Source: Tolypeutes matacus
Lineage: Eukaryota; Chordata; Mammalia; Cingulata; Chlamyphoridae
Direction: 5' to 3'
Length of the DNA: 64,000 nt
Assembly: GCA_026826555.1 (NCBI GenBank)
Contig: JAKSZT010054581.1
Location: 124,001 to 188,000, forward strand
Positions 48,369 to 59,905 of the stretch are shown here, piece after piece (within the stretch, counting starts at the first letter, position 1; each line of letters opens with the position of its first letter). The position numbers and the translations under genes were made by a program. Under the pieces are notes generated by a model. It did not search any database and was not told where the DNA came from. It saw nothing but the letters and a program-made list of their open reading frames with translations.

Positions 48369-48880
48369 CTTCAGGATGATGGGGAACATGGTAAGATCAG
48401 TGAATTCCTGGCATGTGCCCATTCCCACACACCATTTGCTATGAACTGAGTTCCTTGATCAAAAGCAATGTTGTGTGGAATGTCATGGCAGTAGATAAGA
48501 CATTCAGTAAGTCCATGAATGGTAGTTTTGGAAGAAGCATTGCATGCAGGAAATGCAAGCCCATATCCAGAGTATGTGTCAATTCCAGTTAAAACAAATT
48601 GCTGCCCCTTCCATGGTGGAATTTGTCCAATGTAATCAACTAGACACCCAGGTAGCAGGCTGATCAACTTGGATAATTGTGCTATATCAGAGGCTGAGTG
48701 TGGGTCTCTGCTGCTGGCAGATTGGGCCCTCAGCAGTGGCTGTAGCCAATTCAGCCTTGGTGAGGGGAAGTCCATGTTGCTGAGCCAATGCATAATATCC
48801 ATCCATCTCTCCATGGCCACTTTGTTCATAAGCCCATAGTGCAATGATGGGAATGACTGGGGAAGGAGGTTAAGAGTTAG
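48369..48880 (-). pseudogene. ERV-L integrase remnant
   Basis: The longest retroviral frame (48844-48371, 157 codons) has the DDE integrase core: VDYIGQIPPWKG with the first Asp, GIDTYSGYGLAFP, then IAFDQGTQF with the second Asp. The catalytic Glu would lie further on, beyond the end of this frame. The enzyme would insert the viral DNA into chromosomes. The frame lacks a complete zinc-binding start and is closed by a stop. Confidence 0.85.
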
Positions 48881-48889
48881 CCACAGAGT

Positions 48890-50160
48890 GGGCCATCTTA
48901 TTCAGTTGATTATTAAAAATTTCCTCTGCTGAAATCACCTTCTAATGAGCTTTCACATGGGAAACAAATATTTTCATGTTTTTTGTCCACTTTCAAAGGT
49001 CTATCCACATACCTCTCCCCAGACCTATTTGCCACCAATTTTCCAATCATGTTCTTTCCAAGTTCCTGAACATCCAGTCAAGCCATTGGCAACTGGACCA
49101 TGAATCAGTGTACAAATGCACCTCTGCCTATTTCTCTTTCTAAGCAAAAATGAACAACCAGAGGCATTGCTCAAAGTTCTGCCAACTGGGAGCATTGTCA
49201 TTCAGGGATGTCCCAGAAAAGTGCTGTAGTGTTGTGGCTGTTCATGTTTGAGGATGTATGAATATCTTGCAAAACCATCTCTAAAACAGGCCTGGATTTT
49301 CTCATTCTAGGTCAACTGAATATAAGGGTCTTCCCAAGAAGCCAAAGCTGCAGGCTGGGAAAGAGAAAGTAACATGGCAGTGGTGGTGACCGTTACCATT
49401 TGGGCTACATCCTCATGTAACTTGCTTGTATATTCAGGACCTGCTTAAGCCCTCTCTCGTATATACCACTTTCACTTTATTATGGAGTACTGCTGTGCAC
49501 GACCAACTTTATGGTTTGGTGGGTCAGACAATACCCAGTTCATGATAGGAAACTCAGGTCTCATGGTAACTTGACGCCCCATGTTTAAGTGTTTAGTCTC
49601 TACTAAAGCCCAATAGCAGGCCAAAAGTTGTTTCTCAAAAAGAGGGTAGTTATCTGCAGAGGATGGCAAGGCTTTGCTCAAAAATCCTGTGTCTGTGTTG
49701 TGATATTCCTATAAGGTCCTACCAAAAAGTTCAGACAGCATCTTTATTTGCCACTGAAACTTTCAAAACCATGGTATCTGCTGGGTGATATGGCTCACCT
49801 AGAAGTGCAGCATGCACAGAAGCCTGGACCTGTCACAGAGCTTCCTCTTGTTACAGTTCATAATCAAACCAGCAGCTTTTCTGGTCACTTGGTAAATGGG
49901 CTGTAGCAGAACATGAAAATGAGCAACGTGTTTTATTCAAAATTTGAGCAGACCAACTAAGCATTGAGCCTCTTTTTTGGTAATAGGAGGGGCAAGATGC
50001 AACAGCTTATTCTTCACTTCAGACGGGACACCACCAGACACCTGGAAATTTCACTGAGGTGGAAGGCCCCTGTATTATTGTTTGATTTATCTCCCAGCTT
50101 CTCTCACACAAATACATAACCAATAAATTTAGGTTCTTTGCTACTTCTTGCTTGCTAGTT
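48890..50160 (-). pseudogene. ERV-L RNase H and reverse-transcriptase connection remnant
   Basis: The frame at 49681-49472 (ALPSSADNYPLFEKQLLACY, MRPEFPIMNWVLSD) is the connection region that precedes the RNase H domain. The rest, on both sides, is recognisable by order but has lost its frame. Confidence 0.7.
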
Positions 50161-50640
50161 CCTAACAACATGATATCATCAATATAATGGACCAGTGTGA
50201 TGTCCTTTGGGAGGGAGAGATAATCAAATTCCCTGTAGACAATATTATGATATAGAGCTTGAGGTAGGACAGTGAAGGTATACTGCTGGCCTGACCAGCT
50301 GAAAACAAACTGTTTCTGGTGGTCCTAACTAAAGGCAATTGGATAAAAGCTTTTGCCAGATGAATAGTTGCATACCAAGTACTGCAAGATGTGTTGATTT
50401 GCTCAAGCAATGATACCACATCTGGGACAGCAGTGGCAATTGGAGTCACCACCTGGTTAAGTATATGATAATCTACTGTCATCCTCCAAGATCCATCTGT
50501 TTTCTGCACAGGCCAATAGGAAAGTTGAATGGGGATGTGGGGGGAATCACGACCCCTCCATCCTTCAGGTCCTTGATGGTGGCACTGATCTCTACAATCA
50601 CTTCAGGAATATGTATGGCTTTTGATTTACTATTTTGATA
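50161..50640 (-). pseudogene. ERV-L reverse transcriptase remnant
   Basis: The frame at 50509-50162 starts with [19 protein letters not shown], the fingers region of retroviral reverse transcriptase. Near 50200-50170 another frame reads HYIDDIML, with the catalytic YIDD box. The two are in different frames, so at least one frameshift lies between them. Confidence 0.85.
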
Positions 50641-50984
50641 AGCAGGGGCAGTTCTAGTGGCTTCCACTTGGCCTTTCCAACCATAAAAGTCCTCACTCCA
50701 CAAGTCAGAGACCCAATGTGGGGATTTTGCCAGTTACTGAGTATGTCTATTCCAATTATGCAAACTGTAATGGGGGAAATAATCACAGACTGGATCCAGG
50801 GACCCACTGGTCCCACTGTGAGATGGACCTGAGCTAAAACTCCATTGATCACTTGACTTCCATAAGCCCCTATTCTGACTGGTGGACCACAGTCATGTTT
50901 TGGGTCTCCTGAAATTAATGTCACTTCTGAACCAGTGTCTAAAAATCCGCTAAATATCTGATCATTTCCTTTTCTGCAAAGCAC
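50590..50984 (-). pseudogene. ERV-L protease remnant
   Basis: The frame at 50984-50598 has FLDTGSEVTLI near its start, the Asp-Thr-Gly active site of retroviral aspartic proteases, and IIGIDILSNWQNPHIG further on, typical of the end of the protease in this family. The frame is 128 codons without internal stop. A broken part (about 51250-51003) precedes it. Confidence 0.82.
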
Positions 50985-50999
50985 AGTTACTCTGGTAAA

Positions 51000-52660
51000 A
51001 GGCTATAGGTATCCTTGAAGAATGCTGGGAGTAAGATAAACAGTATAAATTTTTGGAAGTTTAACAAGATCCTTCCTTAAGGGGACCTGACCTTTTCCAT
51101 AATCAAGGGGTTCTGGGTCTGTAAACTGTCTCAAACCTGGCAATTGATTAAGGGTCCCTGATTCTCTGCATCTGTAATTTGAGTTAGGGTTTTGTTCACT
51201 CAATCCAGAACTTTTCTGGTTATACAGACTCAGAAGAAATTTAGTAGACACCCTATGATATTTTAGTCAATGCCATAAATCTATGCAACTGAGACTATTT
51301 GTAATGCTGCTTTGAATCTGCCTTCAACTTCACACAGGCTAGGCCATGTTTTGGTCCATGATTCCATCAGCCACCCAAACAAACTGTTAGAGCCCTTCAT
51401 ATCCCTTTGAACTACAGTGTTGAATGCAGAACTTCTGCTTAATGGGCCCATACCAATAAATTCAGCCGGATCTAATTTTATATTCTTTCCACCATTATCC
51501 CATATCCTTAATATTCATTCCCACACATATCCCCTGATTTCTGTCTATGTAAATTGGGAAACTCATGCAATTCTTTCAAAGTATAGTGTACATCCTCATG
51601 GGTCACACTTTGTATTTTACCTTTGGGGAGATGTTATGATTTTAATCTAGTAATAGTTCTTGAAGTGAAAAGAGGTGGTGGGGATGGGTAAGGAGAAAGA
51701 TTAGAAATGCCCTACAAGCTACTGACCTCAGGACATTCTTTTGCATTTTCAACTGGTAAATAACAGAATTAATCTCTTCAGGCAGGGGTTGGAAGGCAGA
51801 TTCCTTAGAACAGGATGGAGGTTGGTCAGTGCATCTGCAGTTTGGCTGGCACATGCTCAGGGCTGCGAGGAGGTCCTGATTCCCTGGGGCAGACCAGAGG
51901 TTTGGCAGTGCAGGCTTTAGTTTGGCTGGTACCCACTTCAGGGTTGGAAGGAGGTCTGGACTTCCTGAGGCAAGCTGGAGGCTGGGTGATACAAGGTTGA
52001 CAAAATGTGGTGTCCACAGGGCAGGTCATCACGGGTTTATCTGGTAAAGCCTCAGCAGAATTTAGGGTTACAATGTCTCCACTAATATTATCATCATCCC
52101 AAATGTCTCCATCCCAATCCTCGGGGTTCTACTCCTTTCTAATCAATGCCTTCAGTTTAATTGCACACACCCAGTGAGGTTGAGATTTTAGTTTCCTTTG
52201 TAACTCTGCTACTCATATAATGAGTGTCTGAGCCTGATTTTCAGATATCTCAAACCTGTGAAAGATTTTCTTTCAGAGCACACATAAAAACTTTCATGTC
52301 ATTCATGCAGCATTTAAGTTACAAATTTGAATTCTTTAGCTCATCTCTTTCTTTGGGTACTGTATCTGGAGTATCTAGGAGGACCCTGCCAACATCTTTA
52401 TACCTTTTGACTCCACAAAACTCTGTTAAGGTATTGAAAACACTCTCACCCAAATCCTTGCCTCTTAAAGCATGGAAGTAGGGGAATTCAGTGATGATAT
52501 TTTGTGTACCTCCATTGCCAATTCATGCCATGGACTGTTAGTAGCCTCTTCATTATTGGAATGGGAATCATTAGCACCCTTCTGTCCAATTAGAGTAGGG
52601 AGCCAATTGCAAATCTCCCAGCACCACTTCAGATACCCAATGTTTAAGATTCTTTTCCTC
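51000..52660 (-). pseudogene. ERV-L gag-like region
   Basis: By position (between primer binding site and protease) this is gag. Frames are short and no clear capsid motif is visible to me. The Pro/Cys-rich frame at 52032-51826 holds a tandem repeat of 27 residues. Identity as gag rests on location. Confidence 0.6.
51841..52002 (-). repeat. 81-bp tandem repeat in the gag-like region
   Basis: Two adjoining copies start with 'tttggctgg' at 51841 and 51921 and share 'aggaggtc' at an offset of 81. In the minus-strand frame this gives two 27-residue units (QPPACLRKSRPP and KPLVCPRESGPP). Confidence 0.75.
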
Positions 52661-52665
52661 AAGAA

Positions 52666-52680
52666 CCACTCCTGATACCA
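52666..52680 (-). other. ERV-L primer binding site, tRNA-Leu type
   Basis: The minus strand reads TGGTATCAGGAGTGG, three bases inside the 5' LTR. This is one mismatch from the complement of the 3' end of a leucine tRNA (TGGTACCAGGAGTGG). Leu priming is what gives ERV-L its name. Confidence 0.8.
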
Positions 52681-52683
52681 AGC

Positions 52684-53095
52684 TGTAATATTCAAGGTTA
52701 TCTAGGGAAACAGAATCAACCAGAGATATTTGTAAATAGCATGAGATTTTATAAAATTTTTTCATGTGACTCTGCAGATGCACAAGTCCCAATTCCATAA
52801 AGGTCCTTGATGAGTTTCTGGGAGATGTTGGCTGTCCAAAGATGAGCTGAGAAGTTCTCTCTGAATGCTGAAATCACTTCCCATTTTCAGGTATTCAACT
52901 CATAGAATAAAACATCATTCAATGCTGACAGCAATGTCTCTGGCCGATCATAGATGTAATCAGCCTCTATGCAGTAAAATCACTGATGACTGAAGTCCAT
53001 AAATGTCCTTGTATTATAATTAGCCCAGTGCTTCCTTGACCAAACACTTGGGCACAATTATCTGGCTGAGTTGACACATTAGGCTAACCATCACA
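52684..53095 (-). repeat. ERV-L 5' LTR
   Basis: 412 bases, the partner of 46853-47285. Shared blocks include 'ggtccttgatgagtttctgg', 'gcagtaaa.tcactgatgac' and 'ttagcccagtgctt'. The two LTRs differ by many substitutions and an indel, so the provirus is old. Confidence 0.88.
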
Positions 53096-55980
53096 GTCAT
53101 AAAAGAAGAATATTGCAAAAGAAATCAGTAACTATCTTGAAATGAATAAAAATGAGAACACAACATATCAAAATCTATGGGATACAGAAAAGACAGTGCT
53201 GAGAGGGAAATTTATAGTCATAAATGCCTATATTTTAAAAGTAGAAAGAGCTAAAACTCAAAGACCTTACAGTACACTTGGAGGAACTAGGAAAAGAACA
53301 CCAAACTAACAACAAAGCCTGCATAAAGAAGGAAATATCAGAGATTAGAGCAGAGATAAATGAAATGGAGTCTAAAAAATACTAGAAAAAAAATTTAAAG
53401 CTGGCTTTTTGAGAAGATTAATAAATTTAGCAAACTCTTAGCCAGACTAACAAAGGAAAAAAGAGACAGAAGATACACACACATAAAATAAAAATGAAGA
53501 AGGGTATATCACCACTGATCCCATAGAAATAAAGAATATGATAAGAGGATACTTTAAAAATATTGTACACCAACAAGATTGACAAATGAAATGGACAAAT
53601 TTCTAGAACATACAATCAGCCTATATTGACAAAAGAAAAATTGATGAACTCAACAGACCAATCACAAGTAACAAGACTGAATTAGTCATCAAATACCTCC
53701 CAAATAAGAAGAGACCAGGACTAGATGCTTTCACAGTGAATTCTACCAGTCATTCTATAAAGAACATACACCAATCCAGCTTAAATGCCTCCAAAAATTA
53801 GAAATTGTAGGAACATTGCCTAACTCATTCTATGAAGCCTACATCACCCTAATACTAAAGCCACATAAAGATGCAAAAAGGAAAGAAAACTGCAAACCAA
53901 TCTCTTTAATGAAATTGGATGCTAAAATTCTAAGCAAAATAAGTGTTAATTGTATTCAACAACACAGCAAAAGCACTATAAACCATGACCAAATGGTTTT
54001 CATCCCTGGTATACAAGGATGGTTAGAAAATCCATCAATGTAATACACCAAATTAACAGGTTGAAAGAAAAAAAACACATGATCATTTATACTAATGCAG
54101 AAAACCCATGTTAAAAAATACAGCATATTTTCTTGATTAAAAAAACTTTAAAAGAATTTTAAAAGTTTAAAAAACTTTAAACTTTAAAAGAAAAGATTCA
54201 AAGGAAACTTTCTCAACATTATAAAGGGTACACATAAAAACCTCTACCTACTTCATCTTCGATGGAGAATGCTATAGGCTTTTGCTCTAAGATTTGGAAC
54301 AAGACAAGATGCTCACTGTCATTGCTCTTCTTTAACACTGTGTTAGAAGTAATTGTTTGAGCACTTAGGCAAGAAAAACAAATAAAAGCCATCAAAATTG
54401 AAAAGGAAGAATTAAAACTTTATTTGCAGATGACATGATCTTCTACATAGAAAGACCTGAGAAATCTATGAGGCTTCTAGAGCTGATAAACAAGTTCAAG
54501 AAAAAGGCAGGATAAAAGATCAATATGCAAAAATCAGTAGCATTTCTGTATACCGATAATGAGCAATCTAAGGAGGAAATGAAGAAAAAGTTCCATTTAA
54601 AATAGCAACTAAAATAATTAAATGCCTAATAATAAACTTAACTAAAGATGTAAAGAAGTGTACACAGAAAACTATACAACAATGTTAAAGAAAATCAAAG
54701 TAGACCTAAACAAATGGAAGAATATTCCATGTTCATGGATTAGAAGACCAAACATCATTAAGATGCCTATCTCACCCAAATTGATTTACAGATTTAACAC
54801 AATCCCTATAAAAATTAGAACAGTATTTTTACCTGCCTTTAGAGCACACTACAAAGCTACAGTGGTCAAAACTGTATGGTACAACTGCATGGCACAAGGA
54901 TAGACATACTGACCAATGTTATGGAACTGAGAATTCTGATATAGTTCTTCACATATAAGGTCAACTGATATTCAACAAGGTCACCAAGACCACTCAATTG
55001 AGACTGAATGGCATCATCAACAAATGGTGCTTGGAGAACTGGATATCATAGAAATAATGAATGACAGTGAATCACAATCTCATGCCCTATACAAAAATTA
55101 ACTCAATATGTATCAAGGACATAAATATAAGATCCAAGACCATAAAGCTCTTAGAAGATAAAGTAAGGAAGCATATATAAGGTCTTGTAGTAGGAAATGG
55201 TTTCATTAACTTTACACCCAAAATGTGAGCAAGGAAAGATAAAATAGATAAATGGGATCTCCTCAAAATTAAAAATTTTTATGCTTCAAAGAAGTTTGTT
55301 AAAAAAGTGAAAAGGTATCCTTCTCAATGGGAGAAAATGTTTGGTAATCATTCATATGATAAGGGCCTAATATCCAGCATATATAAAGAAATCCTACATC
55401 TCAAAAATAAAAAGACCAAAAAAAAAAATCATTTAAAACATGGGCAAGAGGTTTGAATAGAATTTCTCCAAGGAAGTAATATGAATGGCTAAAAAGCACA
55501 TTCAATAATGCTCAACACTATCTATTAGGGAAATGCGCATGAAAACTACAATGATATACAATCTTACACCTATCTGATTGACAACTGTTAAAAAACAGAT
55601 AACTACAAGTGTTGAAGAGAATGTTGAAGAAAAAGAACAACCATCCACTGCTGGTGGGAATATAGAATAATGCAGCCTTTGTGGAGGACAGTTTGGTGGT
55701 TCTACTGGAAGCTAATTATAGAATTGACATATGACCCAGTAGCCCCACTGGGACACTACCAGTTTTATGCACACCAATGTACATAGTGGCATTATTCACT
55801 ATTGCTAAAATTTGGAAGCAATCCAAGTATACAACAGATGAATGGATAAACAAAATGTGGTATATACATACAATGGCATATTACTGAGCTGAAAGAAGGA
55901 ATGCAGTGTTAACACATGGATGAACACAGATGAATCTTGAAGACCTTATGTTCAGTGAAGTAAGCCAGTCACTGAAGGAC
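53096..55980 (+). pseudogene. L1 no. 5 ORF2 pseudogene (reverse transcriptase to C-terminus)
   Basis: Readable pieces: 53816-54043 (MPNSFYEAYITLILKPHKD and the ISLM region), the intact catalytic text LFADDMIFYIERPEK at about 54420-54470, 54658-54903 ([40 protein letters not shown]), and endings typical of L1 near 55800-55960. Many stops and shifts lie between. Confidence 0.83.
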
Positions 55981-57074
55981 AAATAATACATGCCCTCACT
56001 GATATGACTTAAGGAATTGACCAGACTCATAGAGCTAGAGTGTGGAAGATAAGTTCTCAGGAGACAGAAAGGGAGTAGAGGGTGGTGAGCAATGCTCAAT
56101 ATGGGCAAAATCTATGTTAAAGTAGAAAGTGGTGGTTGGGCACTGGTTGGGGATGATAGTGGTTAAGTAAAGTGATTTGGTTCAATGGTTCTGGATTGTG
56201 AGGGAAAGTAATGGGATAGGGCTGGGTTGGACTCTCCATGGGAATGGGGGGAGGGCTGGAAAGAAGGAACAGGTGATCTCTGGGGATTTTTAGGTCTGTG
56301 GTTAAAATTACAATGGTTGGAATATTCTTTTGGAAAATACAGCAGGAGAGGGTTACTTGTGAACAGCTCTGGGTGTGTTGGGATATGTGGGATAGGGCAC
56401 ACCTGGGGCATGCTTCTCTGGAATATGAAAATGTTCATCTTATCACAGTGTGTTATCTCAGTGGGTAGAGGCCCACACAATAAATAAGAAAATATTAAGC
56501 TCTCATAATGGCGGGAGGGTCCTTCTATGTTCTCAAATAGATGGACAATAATCTCTCAAGAACATAGGCAGTCCCTAATGAAAGAAAATACACCAATACA
56601 TCAAGCCCTCAATATTATTGCATGTAAATATGAACCTTACTTTTCAAAACTTGAGACTTAGTGGTTACCATAGGTTTTGAAAGGAGAAGGGGAGGAATGG
56701 AATAGATGGAACTTAGGGCAATTTTAGAAATTTAAATTGTTCTACATGATCTTTCAATGATGGATACAGGCCAAACCTGTAAAAGTGTATGGTGAAAAAT
56801 GTAAACCATAATGTAAACTATTGACCAGTATTTGTACATCTATTGTAACAAATGTATCATAAACATATAAAATGTTATTAATAGGGGAGAGTGGGAGAAG
56901 GGGAGGGGTGGGGTATATGAGAATCCCCTATACTATCTATGTGGCTTTTCTAAAACCTAAAGCTTCTATGAAGATAAAGCAAAAATAAGAAGGCACTGGA
57001 GGAACATACATGAAGAAATTGTCACTCTACATAAAACATAGCAGATCTTATGGTGATGAAAGACACAATGCAAA

Positions 57075-57170
57075 ACATTATTTTATTTTATTTTATTTTA
57101 TTTATATTTTTGTATTTTATTTGTTATTTATTATTATTTTATTTCTTATTTTATTTTTTTATTTTTTGGC
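57075..57170. repeat. (TTTTA)n AT-rich repeat
   Basis: An irregular TTTTA/TTTA array between the two 3' UTR modules of L1 no. 5. Similar A/T-rich spacers occupy the same place at about 14820-14865 and 32140-32215. Confidence 0.85.
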
Positions 57171-59014
57171 CTTGTTTTAGGGGAAGTTTTGGATCACAAA
57201 AGGGTCACAACTGTGTCAGGGGAGGATCACTGGTGTGGGGCATTGGTAATGGGTGAGTGTGTGGGGAGGGGTACACCTGGGGCATGACTCTATGGCATAG
57301 AAATAAATTCATGTAGTCATGGAGCATTATCTTGGTGGGTGGAGAACCACACAATAAGCAAAAGAATATTGAATTACCATCCTGGGAAGTCCTGCTAAAT
57401 TCTCTAATAAAGTGACAAGAATCCCTAAAATAAACAGGCAGTGCCTAGCAAAGGAGGACAGACCATTACACAAAACCTTTGCTAATAGTGGTTGATCTTG
57501 TGAAATTGAAACTTAGCATAGTATTATATGTTGCCAAAGAGTTACCTTCTTAAAGGCTCTTTGTTTCACAAATATGGTCTTTCTAGGCCAAACTCAGCAT
57601 AGAAATGAACTACCTTCCCCGCCTCCCCACCCAGTAGCTGCCAGGGATGAGCTCCCTGATGCCAAGGGATTATCAAGTGCCAAATAGTGATGCATTTGGA
57701 AAAAAATCTAGAACAAAAGTGGGAAATATTAAGTACAAATGTGTTTTTATGGCAAGAGATTTCAAAGTGAGTCTGGAGGTCATTCCAGAGGTTACACTGA
57801 TGCATATCTCAGCAGGATGTCCTTGACTGCCACAGTAAACAGTTGAGTGAAGCAAGCCAGACACAACAGAGTTAGACTCATTTATAATTTTCCTACACAT
57901 GGCTCTTCTGCCCCTTTTATTTGAACCTATTATTAACTCTACATCCATTAAATATATGTCCCAGAAACTTAAAATTTCAGTCTGTTCATGTGCTGGTTGA
58001 GTCTTGAATCTCAGAAGAGTTGCAACACCTACTTTCCAATTCAGTGGTTTCACCCAGGAAACATAACAAAAGAATGATGATGGACAGTGTCCATACCAAA
58101 AAAAAGAGAGTATCTATAACTGAAAGCAAGACAATTCCATCCATCTGCCCCATGGGATCTAAGTCCCCTCTCCAATAAGAGACAGAGTAGGCATCACCAT
58201 ACTAAAATTCTCAAAATTGAAGAATGAACAAACATAAGGATGGAATGCAAATATGAACATAAGTAGAGTTATTATTATTCCAGCAATGGAAGAACTTGTA
58301 TCATTAATATAAAGGCAGTTGTCATGAGAGTTTCTAAGAGGAGGGAGAAGGAAGAATAGGTGTAACATAGGACATTTTGGGGACATTGGAATTGTCCTGA
58401 ATGGCATTGCAATGACAGTTAAAGGCCATTATACGTGTTGTCAAAACCTATAAAATTGCGTGGTACAAAGTGTAAACTATAATGTAAACTACAGTCCTTG
58501 ACTCGTACAATGCTTTAATATGTGTTCATCAGTTGTAACAAATGTACCACACTAAGAAAAATGTTGTTAATGTGGGAAAGTATGGTAGAGGGAGGGGGTG
58601 GGGTATATGAGTATCACCTACATTTTTTATGTAATATTTATGAAATCTAAAGCTTCTTAAAAATAAAAAAATTAAAATAAAAAAGAAAGAAAATGGTGAT
58701 TAAATCCAAAATATTTATTTTGTTTATGAGTTCCAGAACAGACATGTTTCTTACAGAAAATTATAAGGAAAATTTTCAGAAATTGATATAAAAGTTCATG
58801 ACATTTATTGGAATGGAATTGTAAACATAACCATGGCAATACTTACTATTTGAGATGTAATTTTTCCAAATTCATCTGCTTAATTTATGTTCATGATTCA
58901 TGAAATAGTCCATATTTTCCTACTGTATTTATGTGTTAGGAAAGAATTGAGCAGAAAAGATTTAACTATGAGAGCAAGTCATTTTTTAAAAAATAAATGT
59001 GTTGTGTGCCAAGT

Positions 59015-59020
59015 TTTATT
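59015..59020 (-). promoter_or_regulatory. Candidate poly(A) signal of the B30.2 pseudogene copy 2
   Basis: AATAAA on the minus strand a short way past the end of the coding remnant. The matching place in copy 1 reads ACTAAA. Use is not shown. Confidence 0.4.
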
Positions 59021-59044
59021 TACTTTGCTTAAGATAAATTGGAG

Positions 59045-59400
59045 CAGCAGTAGTGTGTAGATTCATCACAGGGCAGATTCTGAAGAAGTCTTAACCATCC
59101 TTAACTGGATTTGTAGGAACAAAAAAATGGGTGCAGTGATTCTACAGCAGAAATTGTGGTAAATGTAAAAATATGGGATCCATTGATAATGTCATAAAAG
59201 GAAATGTTTCCAATATCCATTTTCAGAAAATCCCTACTCAGTGTAATTGAGGGTTTACCTGGAATTGAGTTAAATGTGTAGTGCTGGCTGAGAAGAACTT
59301 TCCATTTAGTAGACCCACAGTCCAGAGGCCACATTCTGAAGACAGTAGAATTTTCTGTTGTCAAGAAACAGATTCTTTGCAAAGGCGCAATTCCCATTCT
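59045..59400 (-). pseudogene. B30.2 (SPRY) exon, TRIM/RFPL-type pseudogene, copy 2
   Basis: The minus strand holds the second half of the same exon as 5688-6225, with LWTVGLLNGKFFSASTTH and then, in another frame, MDIGNISFYDIINGSHIFTF. Homology begins at the CKESV segment (near 59390); the PRY half and its splice site are missing. Lesions: TGA after KESVS, at the same codon as in copy 1; TGA in place of an expected Arg codon after the PQLH text; a one-base deletion at the VGIFL segment; and TAA where copy 1 has CAA near the C-terminus (59093-59091). It is clearly non-functional as protein. Confidence 0.85.
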
Positions 59401-59594
59401 TTGCTTTGGGGCTTTCTCTTAACATGCCTAAAAAAACTGCCACCTCTAGTATGAAGTACTGAAGGTAAATTACAAATACAAACACAAATGTGAAACTCAT
59501 GACCCTGAAATACTGATAATTGAAATGCTAGTTGGAACAAAGCACAGGATTCATCATTCAGCTTTAATCTAAGGTGACAGAAGTATCTAGTCTG

Positions 59595-59905
59595 GGCTGT
59601 CCAATAAGGAAGCCACTAGTCACTTGCAGTCATTGAACACATGAGATGCATTTAATGACTTAATTCACTGAATTAAAATGTGCTGAAAGGGTAAAATAGA
59701 CCAGGATTTGGAAGATATAATAAGAAAAACAGAATGTGGACTATTTCATTAAATCACTTTAAAAATTGATCACGTTGAAGTAATATTTTGGATATTAAAA
59801 TTAATATTAAGGATTTTGTAAACTTTCATTATGTGGCTACACAAAAATTTATAATTACATGCATATGTCATAATTTTTTTTCTATTGAAATTGTTGGTCT
59901 AGATT
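59595..59905 (-). mobile_element. MER3-like hAT DNA transposon, nearly full length
   Basis: The left end reads 'ctgtccaataaggaagccac' and the interior has 'aagtaatattttggatatta' and 'cattatgtggctaca', the reverse complement of the MER3 pattern. It is oriented opposite to the remnant in unit 1. Confidence 0.6.

Larger units (their letters stand above)
46853..53095 (-). mobile_element. ERV-L type endogenous retrovirus (class III provirus)
   Basis: Two LTRs of the same kind and orientation (46853-47285 and 52684-53095) flank about 5.4 kb of internal sequence. A Leu-type primer binding site lies next to the right (5') LTR. In minus-strand order the inside holds a gag-like region, protease, reverse transcriptase, RNase H region, integrase and a dUTPase-like segment. 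No env is seen. This order, with dUTPase after integrase, is the ERV-L plan. All frames are broken, so it is a fossil. It splits L1 no. 5 within ORF2. The 5-base flanks (gtggg and gtcat) do not match, so target duplication is not visible. Confidence 0.9.
53096..58690 (+). mobile_element. Plus-strand L1 no. 5, right part (ORF2 and long 3' UTR)
   Basis: This continues 45672-46852 after the ERV-L. ORF2 runs to about 55980; the 3' UTR follows as module B (55990-57050) and module A (57170-58650), with an AT-rich (TTTTA)n spacer at 57075-57170. The 3' end is an A-rich tail at 58650-58690, next to duplication unit 2. Without its two insertions the element is about 6.5 kb. It gives independent confirmation, in the other orientation, of the two-module 3' UTR. 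Confidence 0.85.
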
